Origin: Aspidapion aeneum
Taxonomy: Eukaryota; Arthropoda; Insecta; Coleoptera; Brentidae
DNA length: 64,000 nucleotides
Assembly: GCA_963576565.1 (NCBI GenBank)
Contig: OY755044.1
Location: 57,278,108 to 57,342,107, forward strand
Direction of reading: 5' to 3'
The notes beneath the pieces were generated by a model. The model was given only the letters and a program-made list of their open reading frames with translations. It was not told where the DNA came from and searched no databases. This document shows positions 45,671 to 56,078 of this stretch, piece by piece (position 1 is the stretch's first letter; the number at the start of each line of letters is the position of its first letter). A program made the position numbers and the translations under genes.

Positions 45671-45860
45671 GATACAGTCGCTGAATCATACATTACAAAA
45701 ACATCTAAAAAAGCTGGTTGAGCAGCTAAAATGGATGTAAGGATAAAACAACAAAAATATACAGAGCTTGAAGATTGATTTTATTTTGTACCATTCTCTG
45801 TGGAAACATTTAGACTTTGGAGCAGTTTTGGGGACTATCCCTGTAGATTGCGGTCTGAGT
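45671..45860 (+). pseudogene. Decayed reverse transcriptase element, C-terminus right of insertion
   Basis: Resuming at the duplicated DTV, the frame reads DTVAESYITKTSKKAG, then (after a stop) AAKMDVRIKQQKYTELED and FYFVPFSVETFRLWSSFGDY. This is the expected C-terminal continuation of the relic ending at 42025, which shows that one ancestral sequence was split. Confidence 0.75.
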
Positions 45861-47263
45861 GATATAAATTTATTATAATTTACTTATTTTGTCGAAGGAT
45901 GTATGTATATGTTTGAGTGTATTTTAATGTGGATTTTTACCTTTGTTTTATCTGTATTTTTATTTAGTTTTTTACATTGTTATTGTTCATTTTTAAATAA
46001 TTTTTATTTGTGTTCTTAATAATGAGTAGGTACTAAAAAATACAGTGATATTTAGAGAGAAAACACAGTGATATTTAGGGGAGGACATATTCTACCACTC
46101 AACTGCCAGAATGAATGTGTAACTAAATTGGGGTTAATATGTTTTTTTGGAACATAAAATAACCAAACCTTTGTTTGTAAATGTTTAAAGCTCCTATAAA
46201 TGATATGGTATATAAAAATATAGAATAGCCCTTAACATGTGTTAATAAATAAGAAAGAACTTATAATTAAATGTATAAATTGTTAAGTACTAAGCCACTA
46301 TTTACTCTTCAAATAAGTTGCAGAAATTTTGGGCAGTTATATCTAACATAGTTTTACCAGGGCTCGATTTTTTTATTACCAGCCTCCCCCTAGCTACGAT
46401 CTTGGTTCGGGTTCCAGTTGGTCTTATTTTAAGATTGTTTAAATAAATCACATATTATGTATGAATATGACAAATACTAAAATTTTATTCCATTTATAAC
46501 TATTGTGGTATATGATACAGTCTGGGGTTACATCAAACGATGTGACTTTTTTGTCTGAATTGTTAAAATACACAAATGTAAAATATGGATTATGTGGTAT
46601 CCAATACATAATGATTAAGTAGTAGTCGAGGTCTTTATACTTTTACCCAGGTTACCCACTGAATTTGAAAGGTCATTGAACCTAACTGGCATCAGATTAA
46701 AAAATCTACGTCACCGGGTTGCCGTATACAATTTGTTTTATAGAAAACGGATGACGCAGCTCCAGTCGTCCAGTTAAGTTCGCATGAGTCAAATTCTGTC
46801 GACAACCTGTGTAAAAGTATAAAGATCTTCATCTGTAGTGACATGTGAATGTTTTTGGGGACATATTCTAGGTGTAGAACTTTTTTTGATTGGAAAGAAG
46901 TTTACAGTTAAAGTATTTACGTTTTCAATCTCGTAAGGTAGTTGATAGACGTTAAAGGGAACAAGTGACCATAAATGCTAAACATGCGAGTTTGGGTACG
47001 CATAAATATTTTTTAATGCACTTTGGATTCTAGATAACTTAAGATGCAGTAAGGAATGTTCGTTTGAGAACTTTAGAACTCACTAAAACTTCAGTTCTCC
47101 ATGTTTTATAACGACTGAAACTATTAAGTGTTATTTTTTGCGAACACATTGTATCCTTAACTTTTAGAATTTTTATTTACCTGCCAATTACAATGCATAC
47201 GACTAGTATATTATATAATAAACAGAATGTTCATATTGAAATATATTGAAATTTAAATTTTAG

Positions 47264-47399
47264 GTGAATGTGATGTTCAACTACAAATCTGGGATGGCGA
47301 CATTAAAAACTCCAAAAATCCTGTTCAGCTTATTGGACAATTTTGTAAAGATGACAAACCTAAACTGTGTTCTCATACTCTTTTGAAAAATTCGACAAG
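47264..47399 (+). CDS. CUB-domain protein, internal exon 2 of 2 seen
   Basis: The acceptor is AAATTTTAG before 47264 and the donor is AAG|GTAAAT after 47399. The first two bases complete the split Gly codon left by the exon ending at 38045. The frame then reads ECDVQLQIWDGDIKNSKNPV, QLIGQFCKDDKPKLCSHTLL and KNST, ending in phase 2. The IWDG turn, the xIGxFC segment and the later Cys fit the second half of a CUB domain, so the two exons together encode one CUB. Exact phase matching and the split domain are strong support. The next exon, expected to begin in phase 2, was not found in 47400-64000. Confidence 0.85.
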
Positions 47400-48665
47400 G
47401 TAAATATAAAAGACTTAGGTGCTTTCATTTTGAAAAAAAAAGTGAATTATTAAAGCCAAAATTTACAGTTTTAGAGTAAATGACCTAACCTGCAAATTAT
47501 ATGAAATTCTTCACATGAACCAATATGCAAACCAACAGCAGAAAAATAGACTTCAGATAGGTATACCTAACATCAGGGCCGAACCCTGGAAAAAATTTCG
47601 GGAGTGCGAAAATAAAAAATTTCAATAAAAATTTGCGCATTGTGTAATTTCTATTTGTATTGCTTAGAAGTCTTTTAATATACTTTATCGATTGTTTCGG
47701 GGGGGGGGGGGGACTGTTACCTTTTGATCCCCCTAGGTGTGGCCGTACCCAGCATTAAAATCAAGACTCGCCTAGGTCACAAGAATTATTATTATTATTT
47801 TTTTGTTTTTATTGAGTGAAAACATCATTTTCGTTGTAATAGATCTGGCAAACTTTTTTTTAAAGCACTTCTTGTTAGACTCATCAAATTTAAATTGCTT
47901 GCTAATTGTCATTTTATTATTAATATAAAATTGATGCTTTAAATTTATTTATCTTTTTGTAATAATTTAATTCTAATAAGCAGAACTTACCAAAACTTTT
48001 AAAAACATTCAAGTTTTGGCTAGTTGCAAATATTATTGTTAAATATCCATGAAAGCTCATAAAACTTGGCGCTAAACCTTCGTAACTCCCCTTGTGGTTA
48101 CTAAAGATAACGTGGTAAGATATCGTTACTTTTCTTAAAATCACGATAACCACAATTTCAGCGAGTAAGGCATTTTTTTGTACTAGTAAAATAGCCCCTA
48201 AATAAATATTTATATTCCTATTTTGCTTATGATTATACGCATTGTTTAATAAATAACAATAATTGTAGCAGCTTTGTGATTTTCTCGACTCTCTTTCGAA
48301 AGAAAATGAAGGTTCTAACAGAGTTAAATCATTAGGTCGCTCCTGCATATTTTCTGTTTATTATTTTTTTATATTTAAGCTAGTGTCCTTAAGAGTTCAA
48401 ATAAAAAACCTGAAATCTGGAAAAAAATAGGTGCAAGCTAGATTTTTGTATAATTGTTCTTTGGCATCTGAGACACATCCACATATTCCTAAAAATCAGT
48501 TTTTAGCGATCTTACACTATAAAATTAAGGAAAAACCTAACCCAACATTTAAAAAAATATATTGTAAAAAAAATATTTTATTTTTTTCTCAACCTGGAGA
48601 TAACTTGTTGTAAAATGTTTTATAATATAATATTAGGCTTGATCCCCACTTGTACAAAACACCAT

Positions 48666-49535
48666 GTACTTAAATTTAGTTTTGCTTTCTTTAATGTTAA
48701 ACAACTTTAAGTAAAGATTAGGCCAATGGTCAATAATAGCAGGACCGCGAGCTTTCAGAAAAAATATTTTTGTACAGTTAAGCACTGTACGAGACAAAAA
48801 GCATAATTATGTAAAAAACGTTCAACTTCTGAGTAGAAAGTGCTTTAAAATATGTGCGAATATGCACACTTTTATAATATTTGAAATTCCAGCCTGAATT
48901 GATGTTATTTTTATAAAAATTTTAGCAAAAATAGAGCTTTACTAAACTAAAACAAAGTGCTATAGGTAAACAAAATATATGTACCCTGAGGGTAGTTTTA
49001 TAAGGGTTTCAAATTATAAACATAGGTACATAACATTTTTCCAAAAAGTTTTAGTTTCAAAGATATCTATAAAAAATAATTTATCCGTATACATTCCGCC
49101 CAGTTCTGACCGCCTGCGCCTTGGTGACAAATCATGATATAAAAATCTGAAAATTGCATGTTATTACGGGTAGGTAACAGTTAAAACGTTATACAAGTAT
49201 ATCTATTAAAAATATCCAACCCTTAATAAACTACCCATATATTCCATTTATTTTGTCTAAACATCTTTGTCACATTTAAGTTTAGTCAAACACTATTTTT
49301 TCTAGAATTTATTGAAAATTGTTTTAATATCTGGCTCGAGTTTCAAATAAAATAAAAATGTGCGCATTTGCGCGTATTTTAAGTTGAGTATTTTAAATAA
49401 TATAAATAATTTCCTAATTGTATAAAAATTAAATTTTCAAAATCCCATGGATGGTACGGCTGATATTGCCCATTTTCCTAAACTTTACTTAAAGTTGTTT
49501 AACATTAAAAACAAAAATTAATTTTAGTAAATTGT
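48666..49535. mobile_element. Possible MITE with diverged inverted ends
   Basis: TTAATGTTAAACAACTTTAAGTAAAG near 48691 is matched by its reverse complement near 49475-49510, with weaker matching beyond. No coding frame was seen between. The target duplication was not determined. Confidence 0.5.
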
Positions 49536-50009
49536 GTTACAAGCAATCAAGCTGAATAAGAAAAAAGAATAACTTACTTACAAGGTAAAAAAAATAAAAT
49601 AAGAAAATACCTTTATTTTAAATATATTTTTTAAAATGTTCGGTTAGGTTTTTTCTAAGTTTATAGTTTTGTATGATTGTGTGTATTTTTTTTCCTTTGA
49701 CTTTTTTTGGAACAATACTAATTTTCGAGATAATTGCAAAAAAATAGATTTTTAGGAAATTGGGGTCCTTTTACTAGCGAAGCTTAATCAAGGAGGATTT
49801 CGGCGGAGAATATTTGGGGATGTATCCCAGATCATAAGAGTAAATGGGCTATAGGAGTTCTGCAGAATTTCCCATGTAAATTCCCATAAGAAAACGCTAA
49901 GGTTCAAGTTAGCGAAAATTGGCCCCGTCAAGGTCACACGTCTGTGTGACGTCACAACTGTCAAAACGTATAATTAATAAGTTTGAGGTGATCTGTCAAA
50001 TATCATTGG

Positions 50010-50062
50010 TCAATCTGTCATATGTCAATCTGTCATGTGTCAATCTGTCATGTGTCAATCAG
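50010..50062 (+). repeat. Short tandem repeat GTCAATCTGTCAT
   Basis: Four tandem units of about 15 bases (GTCAATCTGTCATGT type), the last diverged. Confidence 0.8.
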
Positions 50063-50220
50063 TCAATTGCAATAATAAGCTGGCATTTGGAAATTTTTAA
50101 TGGCTTCGTTTACAAAATGGGTGTCCTAAGTTTACGGTCGATATCAGTTAATATTTGTATGTAAACCAAAAAGACCTTAGTCTGGAGCAATATTCATGAA
50201 TGATGTTCGAAAACGTTTAA

Positions 50221-50222
<2 letters not shown>

Positions 50223-50251
<29 letters not shown>

Positions 50252-50435
50252 TAAGAGAGAGAGAGAAAGACTGATGGAGAGAGAGAGAGAAAGACTGATG
50301 GAGAGAGAGAGAGAGAAAGACTGATGGAGAGAGAGAGAGAGAGAAAGACTGATGGAGAGAGAGAGAGAAAGCCTGATGGATAGAGAGAGAAAGAGTGATG
50401 GAGAGAGAGATAAAGAGAAAGAGAGAGAGAGAGGG
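50223..50435 (+). repeat. (GA)n tract with embedded AAGACTGATGGA minisatellite
   Basis: GA runs alternate with AAAGACTGATGGA or close variants at least five times at intervals of about 28-35 bases. Confidence 0.9.
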
Positions 50436-51324
50436 AGAATTAGTGTGAAAGGGCCTTATTAAATAAATATGTTATAGCCATGTCTGAATGAACGAAGTGT
50501 TGGTTAAAAAGATATAAGGCGAAAGTTGTTTGTGGTGTTTAAGACGTGACCAATGCGAGATTTAATAGTGATGTGTGTGTACTGTGTCACCTATTGTGCT
50601 ACGTAACCCGTGGCTGTAGTTCAAGTTGGGGACCCATACGAAATGTATACCTATTGTGTTACCTAACAAGGTGTAAAATTGACAGAATAGCCAAAAAAAT
50701 ACTGCACTAGCTTATCCTGATATGTTTTAATATAAAAAAGTTGATTAATAATTGTCCCTGTTTGTTAAAAATAAAATCATTTTTAATAATATTTCTTTGA
50801 ATTTTTCGATGTGCATTTTCCTATATGTATCCCTTTGTATCACTGTTTATGTAGTTAAATGATAACCTTATGACCCCTCACATGTTTTTATTTTATCTAC
50901 TTAGCAAGGAGGAAAAGTAATATGATGCAATACGTAATGCAGTTGGTTATTTATATGTGTGGCGCAATTGTCGTAATATTTGAAAAAAATTGCAATTTTT
51001 AATTATTTATTTTAAAAAAATGGTCGTAATGATCGTCAAGAATATTGCAAACGTATTGAATGTTAATATTTCAGAACAACTAAAACCGCATCAAAATAAT
51101 TATTAATTTTAGTATCTATTGGAAAAAACCCACAAAGGCTAAAAGCCTCCCTCAAAAAGTGCCAAAAGGCATATTAAAATAAAATAATAATAAGGGCATA
51201 TAATGAAAGATCGCTATCAGCTGGGGGTAGCAATGCTACTTTTTACGCTATGTGCGCATGTTTTGCATTGACAGTTTCCAAGAAAGACGCATTTCGGTGT
51301 ACTGCGCAAATCTCATTTGGTCCT

Positions 51325-51700
51325 TAATAGTTTTTCACTAATTTCTCAGCACCTAATGAACCGATTCGAGAAATTCTTTTTGTATTGGATTGATATGTTT
51401 AACTTGTATTAAATTTAAAGAAGCAATAGATCACCCAAAAGGGTCTTACTTATTAGTTTTTTGACTACTTTCTCAGCACCAACTAAACCGATTCAAGAAA
51501 TTCTTTTTGTATTGCATTGGTGTGGCTTAACTTGTACTAATTCTTAAGGAGATCTAGATCAATGAAAAGGGTCTTTATATTTTCCACTAATTTCTCAACT
51601 TCTATTGAACCGATTCGAGAAATTCTTTTTTTATATTGGATTGATATGTCTAACTTGTATGAATTTTTAGAAAGACAAAGGTCGATCAAAATGTTTTTGT
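51325..51700 (+). repeat. Three tandem ~115-bp units
   Basis: Each contains a diverged form of TTTCTCAGCACC, ACCGATTCGAGAAATTCTTT and TAACTTGTAT, then AAAAGGGTCTT-like sequence (the third unit is the most diverged). Confidence 0.8.
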
Positions 51701-51808
51701 TTGTTTTGCAGGACAGATTGCAAAAATTGTTCTTTTATTAGATTCACAAAAATAAAATGAGAAAATAGGAATGTAGTTTAGCAGGCAATCAAAAGGATAT
51801 TAATAAAT

Positions 51809-51909
<101 letters not shown>

Positions 51910-52838
51910 CCTACTATAAGTATTATAATGCATTACGTTTTTCATATACAATTGTATTTAGACCCAAAATTAAGTTTTACAAATATTATTAACATTTTCT
52001 TATTTGTTTTAACCTTACCCAGCACTCTCCAACATCACATCGGAGTCCGAAGTTGCCCGAAAGTGAGCGAAGATTTACGAATAGCGAATAGAGTAGGTAC
52101 AAAAACTACGACGTGTGCTGTATAAATTATCGCGATGGACTGAATAAGCATCGTAGATTTTTGGTCTAACAAAATGTATAGAAGAAAAAGACCGAAAGTA
52201 TTTACTTAATTTATAATCATTGGAAATAACAATCCAATTTTATAAAAATCACGGTATATCTAAACTATTAATATCCACACATACCTAACCTAAATGATAT
52301 GGCTTATATGCCCACATCACTAGTGTAGGCTATACAGCTATCAAAATTTACCTGTACCCCTCTACTTTAATTTCGATAAATTGTAATCTCATATGACTCG
52401 TCAAAGGTAGATAGTCTGTCTAAAGGTAATACATCAAGTAGGCTCCCTGTATAAATATATTTTATTTAAAATAATATTAAATTTAAGTTTGTACTACCAC
52501 TTTGTAGCAGCTTTATAAAAACGTGTTTATTGGAATCACAAGATAACCTCCGACCCTACTACTCCTATATTTAGAGATAGCTGTTGAAATAATCAGTAAA
52601 AAAATGTACACGCGCTTGCAGATAGAACAATCTATCAAATGTTTTGACAAAAATATGCACATGTTTCTTGTAGATAGCGTTATATTTTTTAAATCATTTT
52701 GTATATATAAAAGCGAAAAACAGAATTAAAACATCATATACAAACAAGTGTTTCTTTATTGAACAATATTTGGCATTTGGTAACTAACCAGTGTTTCTTT
52801 ATTAAACAACTGTTGGTGAGTTATATTTTCTATACTAT

Positions 52839-52842
52839 ATTA
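52839..52842. repeat. Gypsy-B target-site duplication (ATTA), left copy
   Basis: ATTA directly precedes TGTAACG. The same four bases follow the other end at 62675-62678. Confidence 0.75.
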
Positions 52843-54003
52843 TGTAACGTGTCATTTTTACGTTTAAGACAACGTTACATATTTGTTTATTTAGGTAAAT
52901 AATCAAGGCTCTTTGATTCGTCTTTCTGTACACAAATATATAGTATTTTATAGAGCTAGGTTTGGAGGTTATATAGGGTCTAGGAAGTTACCTTAAAAGG
53001 AGGCATTCCATCGAATTACTGTGGACACTACGCACATCGCATTATCTGGACATCGTAATTGGAATTTAAGATCACAGGCTTCGGAAAAAATCACATAAAA
53101 GTTTTGATTGTTTTGTTTTTATCTGTGGAATTTTGTGATTCACTTGACGTTCATAAAGTTAAACAGCTGTTATGCTGGGGAATGGCGGCGTTGCCGCATC
53201 ACAAATGGTTTCAGTAACAGGAAGGAAACATTTAGATGAACATTTCATTCCCTTACGTTTATTTCGAGGATATTGGGACAATCCGAACCCCATATTCTTC
53301 ACGGATTAGCTAGTTTTGATAGCACGAAAACATATTTAGGTTCACGGTTTGACCAGTAACAACCGAGGCTCCGCCACTTTGATATCTTTATTAATTTGAT
53401 AGGGAAAGGATAAAATAAATACGAGTTATGCACTTTTGTAAATGGGAGATAAACGAGGGATAAAAACCAAGACTAAAAGAATAAACGAAATCGTGTGAGT
53501 TAACATCTGAACACTCTTGTGCCTTTAAGCAATAGTTCAGTGTGTATTTTTGGGTTCAGGTTCAGAAACAACTTTATTACTGTAGAAATGTTTTACAAAA
53601 ATGGCGTTAAACCATATGAATATTAGAGGAAAACATTTATAAAGAGCGAAGGAAACTTTTGACGAAGACTGTAACTGGAGTGCAACTAAATTCTACACTT
53701 AGTATAGCTTTACTCATATGGGAATTGGTTGAGTGTTCGAATATTCCTGGGTTTGCTGCATGCCCTGATCTCCAGTAATTGATTTTACAGTTGATGGTTT
53801 CAATGCTGAGCTTCTTCTAGTCCGTCGGGTTATTCTTCTTCTACTTGATATGTTGGTGGGGGTCCGGTAGGCAAATGTTCGGTCAAATGTATGGAGGGTG
53901 TCTCGACGTCCTTGTTATAAAAATTTCAACCGTGGAAATAGATCCGACAACACCTCAAGGTTTGTTTTACGTACTTCCTACCCCCTTGGTCGGTGCTGCC
54001 CCC

Positions 54004-54041
54004 TATATACCTGTATAGAGCTGTTGCTGTGTCTCATTGGT
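54004..54041 (+). promoter_or_regulatory. Gypsy-B LTR core promoter (TATA + Inr)
   Basis: CTATATAC has its TATA starting at 54004. A TCATTG initiator-like motif has its A at 54036, 32 bases downstream. Both are conserved in the Gypsy-A LTR. The same promoter recurs at 60617 in the 3' LTR. Confidence 0.55.
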
Positions 54042-54364
54042 TAGTTTGAAAATCGCGGGTTTTTCTGGTTGGTTGGTATTGTGTTTTACTGTCCCCACTC
54101 CCCACCAAATTTGCAAAACGGTTTCCGGCCACTTCGTTTTTTGTGTTCTGCCTGGTCTCTCTTTGCTAACAAATTTGGTTGGGTCGACAACAGGCTCTGG
54201 GATCGCCATTGTTTTTGGTTTGGCACTGCAGCGAACTGTAGGAGATATCCCAGAGGCTGTGAGGAGTGAGTCCGTCGTGTCCAGGCGTAATCTGGAGTGA
54301 CGCTCGCACCCTTTTGAGGGGAATTTAAGTCGGCCCACGCCATTTTGTACGGGGAAGAGCATTG

Positions 54365-54578
54365 GTAAGTTCGATTTTATTTTTTTTTTTTTCATTTTTT
54401 TTATTATTTGAGTACTCTTCAAGATAATATTTGCCTCCTAAATTGTAATTACTTTTCGTGTGAAATGTATTTTCTTTTTTTGACAAAAGACGTGGGGAAT
54501 TGTTGGCGTTTTTTTATATTTTTCATTTAACCACGTGTTGGATAAAAACTATATATTGTTTTTCTCCTTTGTCTACAG
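54365..54578 (+). other. Intron-like segment 1 in LTR
   Basis: The donor is TTG|GTAAGT. The acceptor, TTTTTCTCCTTTGTCTACAG, has a strong pyrimidine tract. Both are conserved in Gypsy-A (donor G at 15883, acceptor near 15685). Confidence 0.5.
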
Positions 54579-54652
54579 CCCGTCCATTCCACCGACATTT
54601 GGGGCTGGACGCTGGTGTGAAGCCAGGTGTAGCCAGTTGTACCCTGGGAAAG

Positions 54653-54798
54653 GTACGTTAGAGTTATTTTAGTTCATCTGTTTAAATTTGCTTTATTTTA
54701 TTGAGTCGACATGGGGTTCTCGATTTAAGTTACTGTGTAGGGGAACTTCGTGCAAAATTGACGAATTCCAGGAAACTGAAACATTTCATTTTCCACAG
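54653..54798 (+). other. Intron-like segment 2 in LTR
   Basis: The donor is AAAG|GTACGT and the acceptor is TTTCATTTTCCACAG. Both are conserved in Gypsy-A. The 74-base segment between the two introns would be a small exon. Confidence 0.45.
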
Positions 54799-54952
54799 GG
54801 TTTTACGCTCGGGCAAGAATCCCACAACCCTTTTAAGACCAAAGTGCTGGCCTAACATCATGTGCTAAGCGGGCACGAGGGGAGGCGCGAGCAGAGCAGG
54901 AGACCCGGAAGCAGTGGTGAGACAACAGGACAACAGAATTCCAGGTTTACAA

Positions 54953-54958
54953 AATAAA
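54953..54958 (+). terminator. AATAAA polyadenylation signal in LTR
   Basis: AATAAA lies about 0.9 kb after the proposed transcription start and is kept in Gypsy-A. A weaker donor-like AAG|GTAGGA follows at 54986. In the 3' LTR (61566) this would end element RNA. Confidence 0.5.
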
Positions 54959-56064
54959 ACATACACAGAATAATCAAGGACCAAGGTAGGAGCAAGCCTT
55001 AACTATAATTTTTTCACTCATATATAAATTTTTAATATAATTTAGACGTGATCTTTTCATATATTTCATATATAAGTTTTCACAGTATAGTTTCAACATT
55101 TCTTGTAAACGCAAGATAAGGTATGACGTCATAACCCTGGTTTTGCGGCATATTTACTACATTGACTTGTTTTCCTTCCTTTCATTTATTTAAGATAATT
55201 TTACTGTCAAATTTAAAGTGCCTTGCTATTTTGGCCCTTGTTTTCATCCATTTCATTTATTTTTTTTTTATGTTTCCGGTAATTTTATCTGATTTTACCC
55301 TTAAAATATACAAGATGAACTAAATCTTTGCGTTATTTGTACAACCCAGTGACCAACTTTGCGGAGAGATGAGATTATATTTTTTTTTTAGCGGTTTCGT
55401 TACACATTTTTGCCTCATGGGGTGGATCTCTGACTGGGTTGCTGTCTGTCTCATTCTACCCAGCGTAGAATGATGACAGCAGATATTTGGTCTGGATCTC
55501 CCCTATGACAGAATGATTCTGGAAGTGTATTTTTTTTTAACAATCATTCATATAATTGAGTCCTACGCTGCTGACTCGATGTAGGTACCTGACCTGTTAA
55601 AGGAGTCCATCTACCTGTAAAGTGCTTCTAGTTTTGTCATCTTAATTCAATCTTTTAGAATTTTATTCTGTTTATTTTTTTTTTTGGTTATTCTTAATTA
55701 CACAAATACTCTGGAAGCCTCGGAAGTATAGAATTTCATTGTTTGGCTACAACGTTTGGGTTGGACTGTATTTTATTTAAGATCTTCTTTGTAAAACATT
55801 GATATTAAATAATGTGGCGCACTTAAAATTTTCTTATTTCTGAACCCCCCCCTTCTCCACTGTATAAAAGTTACCGGGCATATCAATGTTTTACCTAGCT
55901 GGAAAATACAGTTCTGCTTCCAGATATTTGTTTAATTATTCAGTGGGTTTCAGTGTCACAAAATGGCGGCGACGTCATTAAGCTGCCACAAATGTCACAC
56001 AACTTTTTTTAAGGCCACAAATTGGCGCCCACATTTTTTTTAACTTTTTTTTAAGGCCACAAAT

Positions 56065-56078
56065 TGGCGCCCAACGTG
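56065..56078 (+). other. Gypsy-B primer-binding site, tRNA-Lys type
   Basis: TGGCGCCCAACGTG, three bases after the LTR end, is identical to the Gypsy-A site. Confidence 0.9.

Larger units (their letters stand above)
38046..47263 (+). other. 9.2-kb intron of the CUB gene, filled with nested mobile elements
   Basis: It is bounded by GTTAGT at 38046 and AAATTTTAG at 47263. It holds the RT relic, the foldback element and its inner insertion, listed separately. The segments 39081-40900 and 45861-47263 show no coding frame. The patch 39740-39900 is less AT-rich and could be a SINE or another relic. Confidence 0.7.
52843..56061 (+). repeat. Gypsy-B 5' LTR (3219 bp)
   Basis: Edges come from the TG/CA ends, the ATTA duplication and the adjacent primer-binding site. 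All segments that I compared with the 3' LTR were identical. U3 would be about 52843-54035. Near its 3' end the LTR carries an internal second copy of GGCCACAAATTGGCGCCCA (about 56016-56036). Overlapping small frames at 54003-54422 on both strands are not treated as genes: they are non-ATG or disrupted in Gypsy-A. Confidence 0.95.

Noticed and set aside
47920..48348. 142-residue minus-strand frame
   Set aside because: AT-rich, no recognisable domain, no splice or promoter context; could be chance.
54003..54422. 139-residue antisense frame (and overlapping plus-strand frames) in the Gypsy-B LTR, repeated at 60616-61035
   Set aside because: The repeat is only the second LTR. In Gypsy-A the frame is disrupted and the plus-strand frame lacks an ATG.
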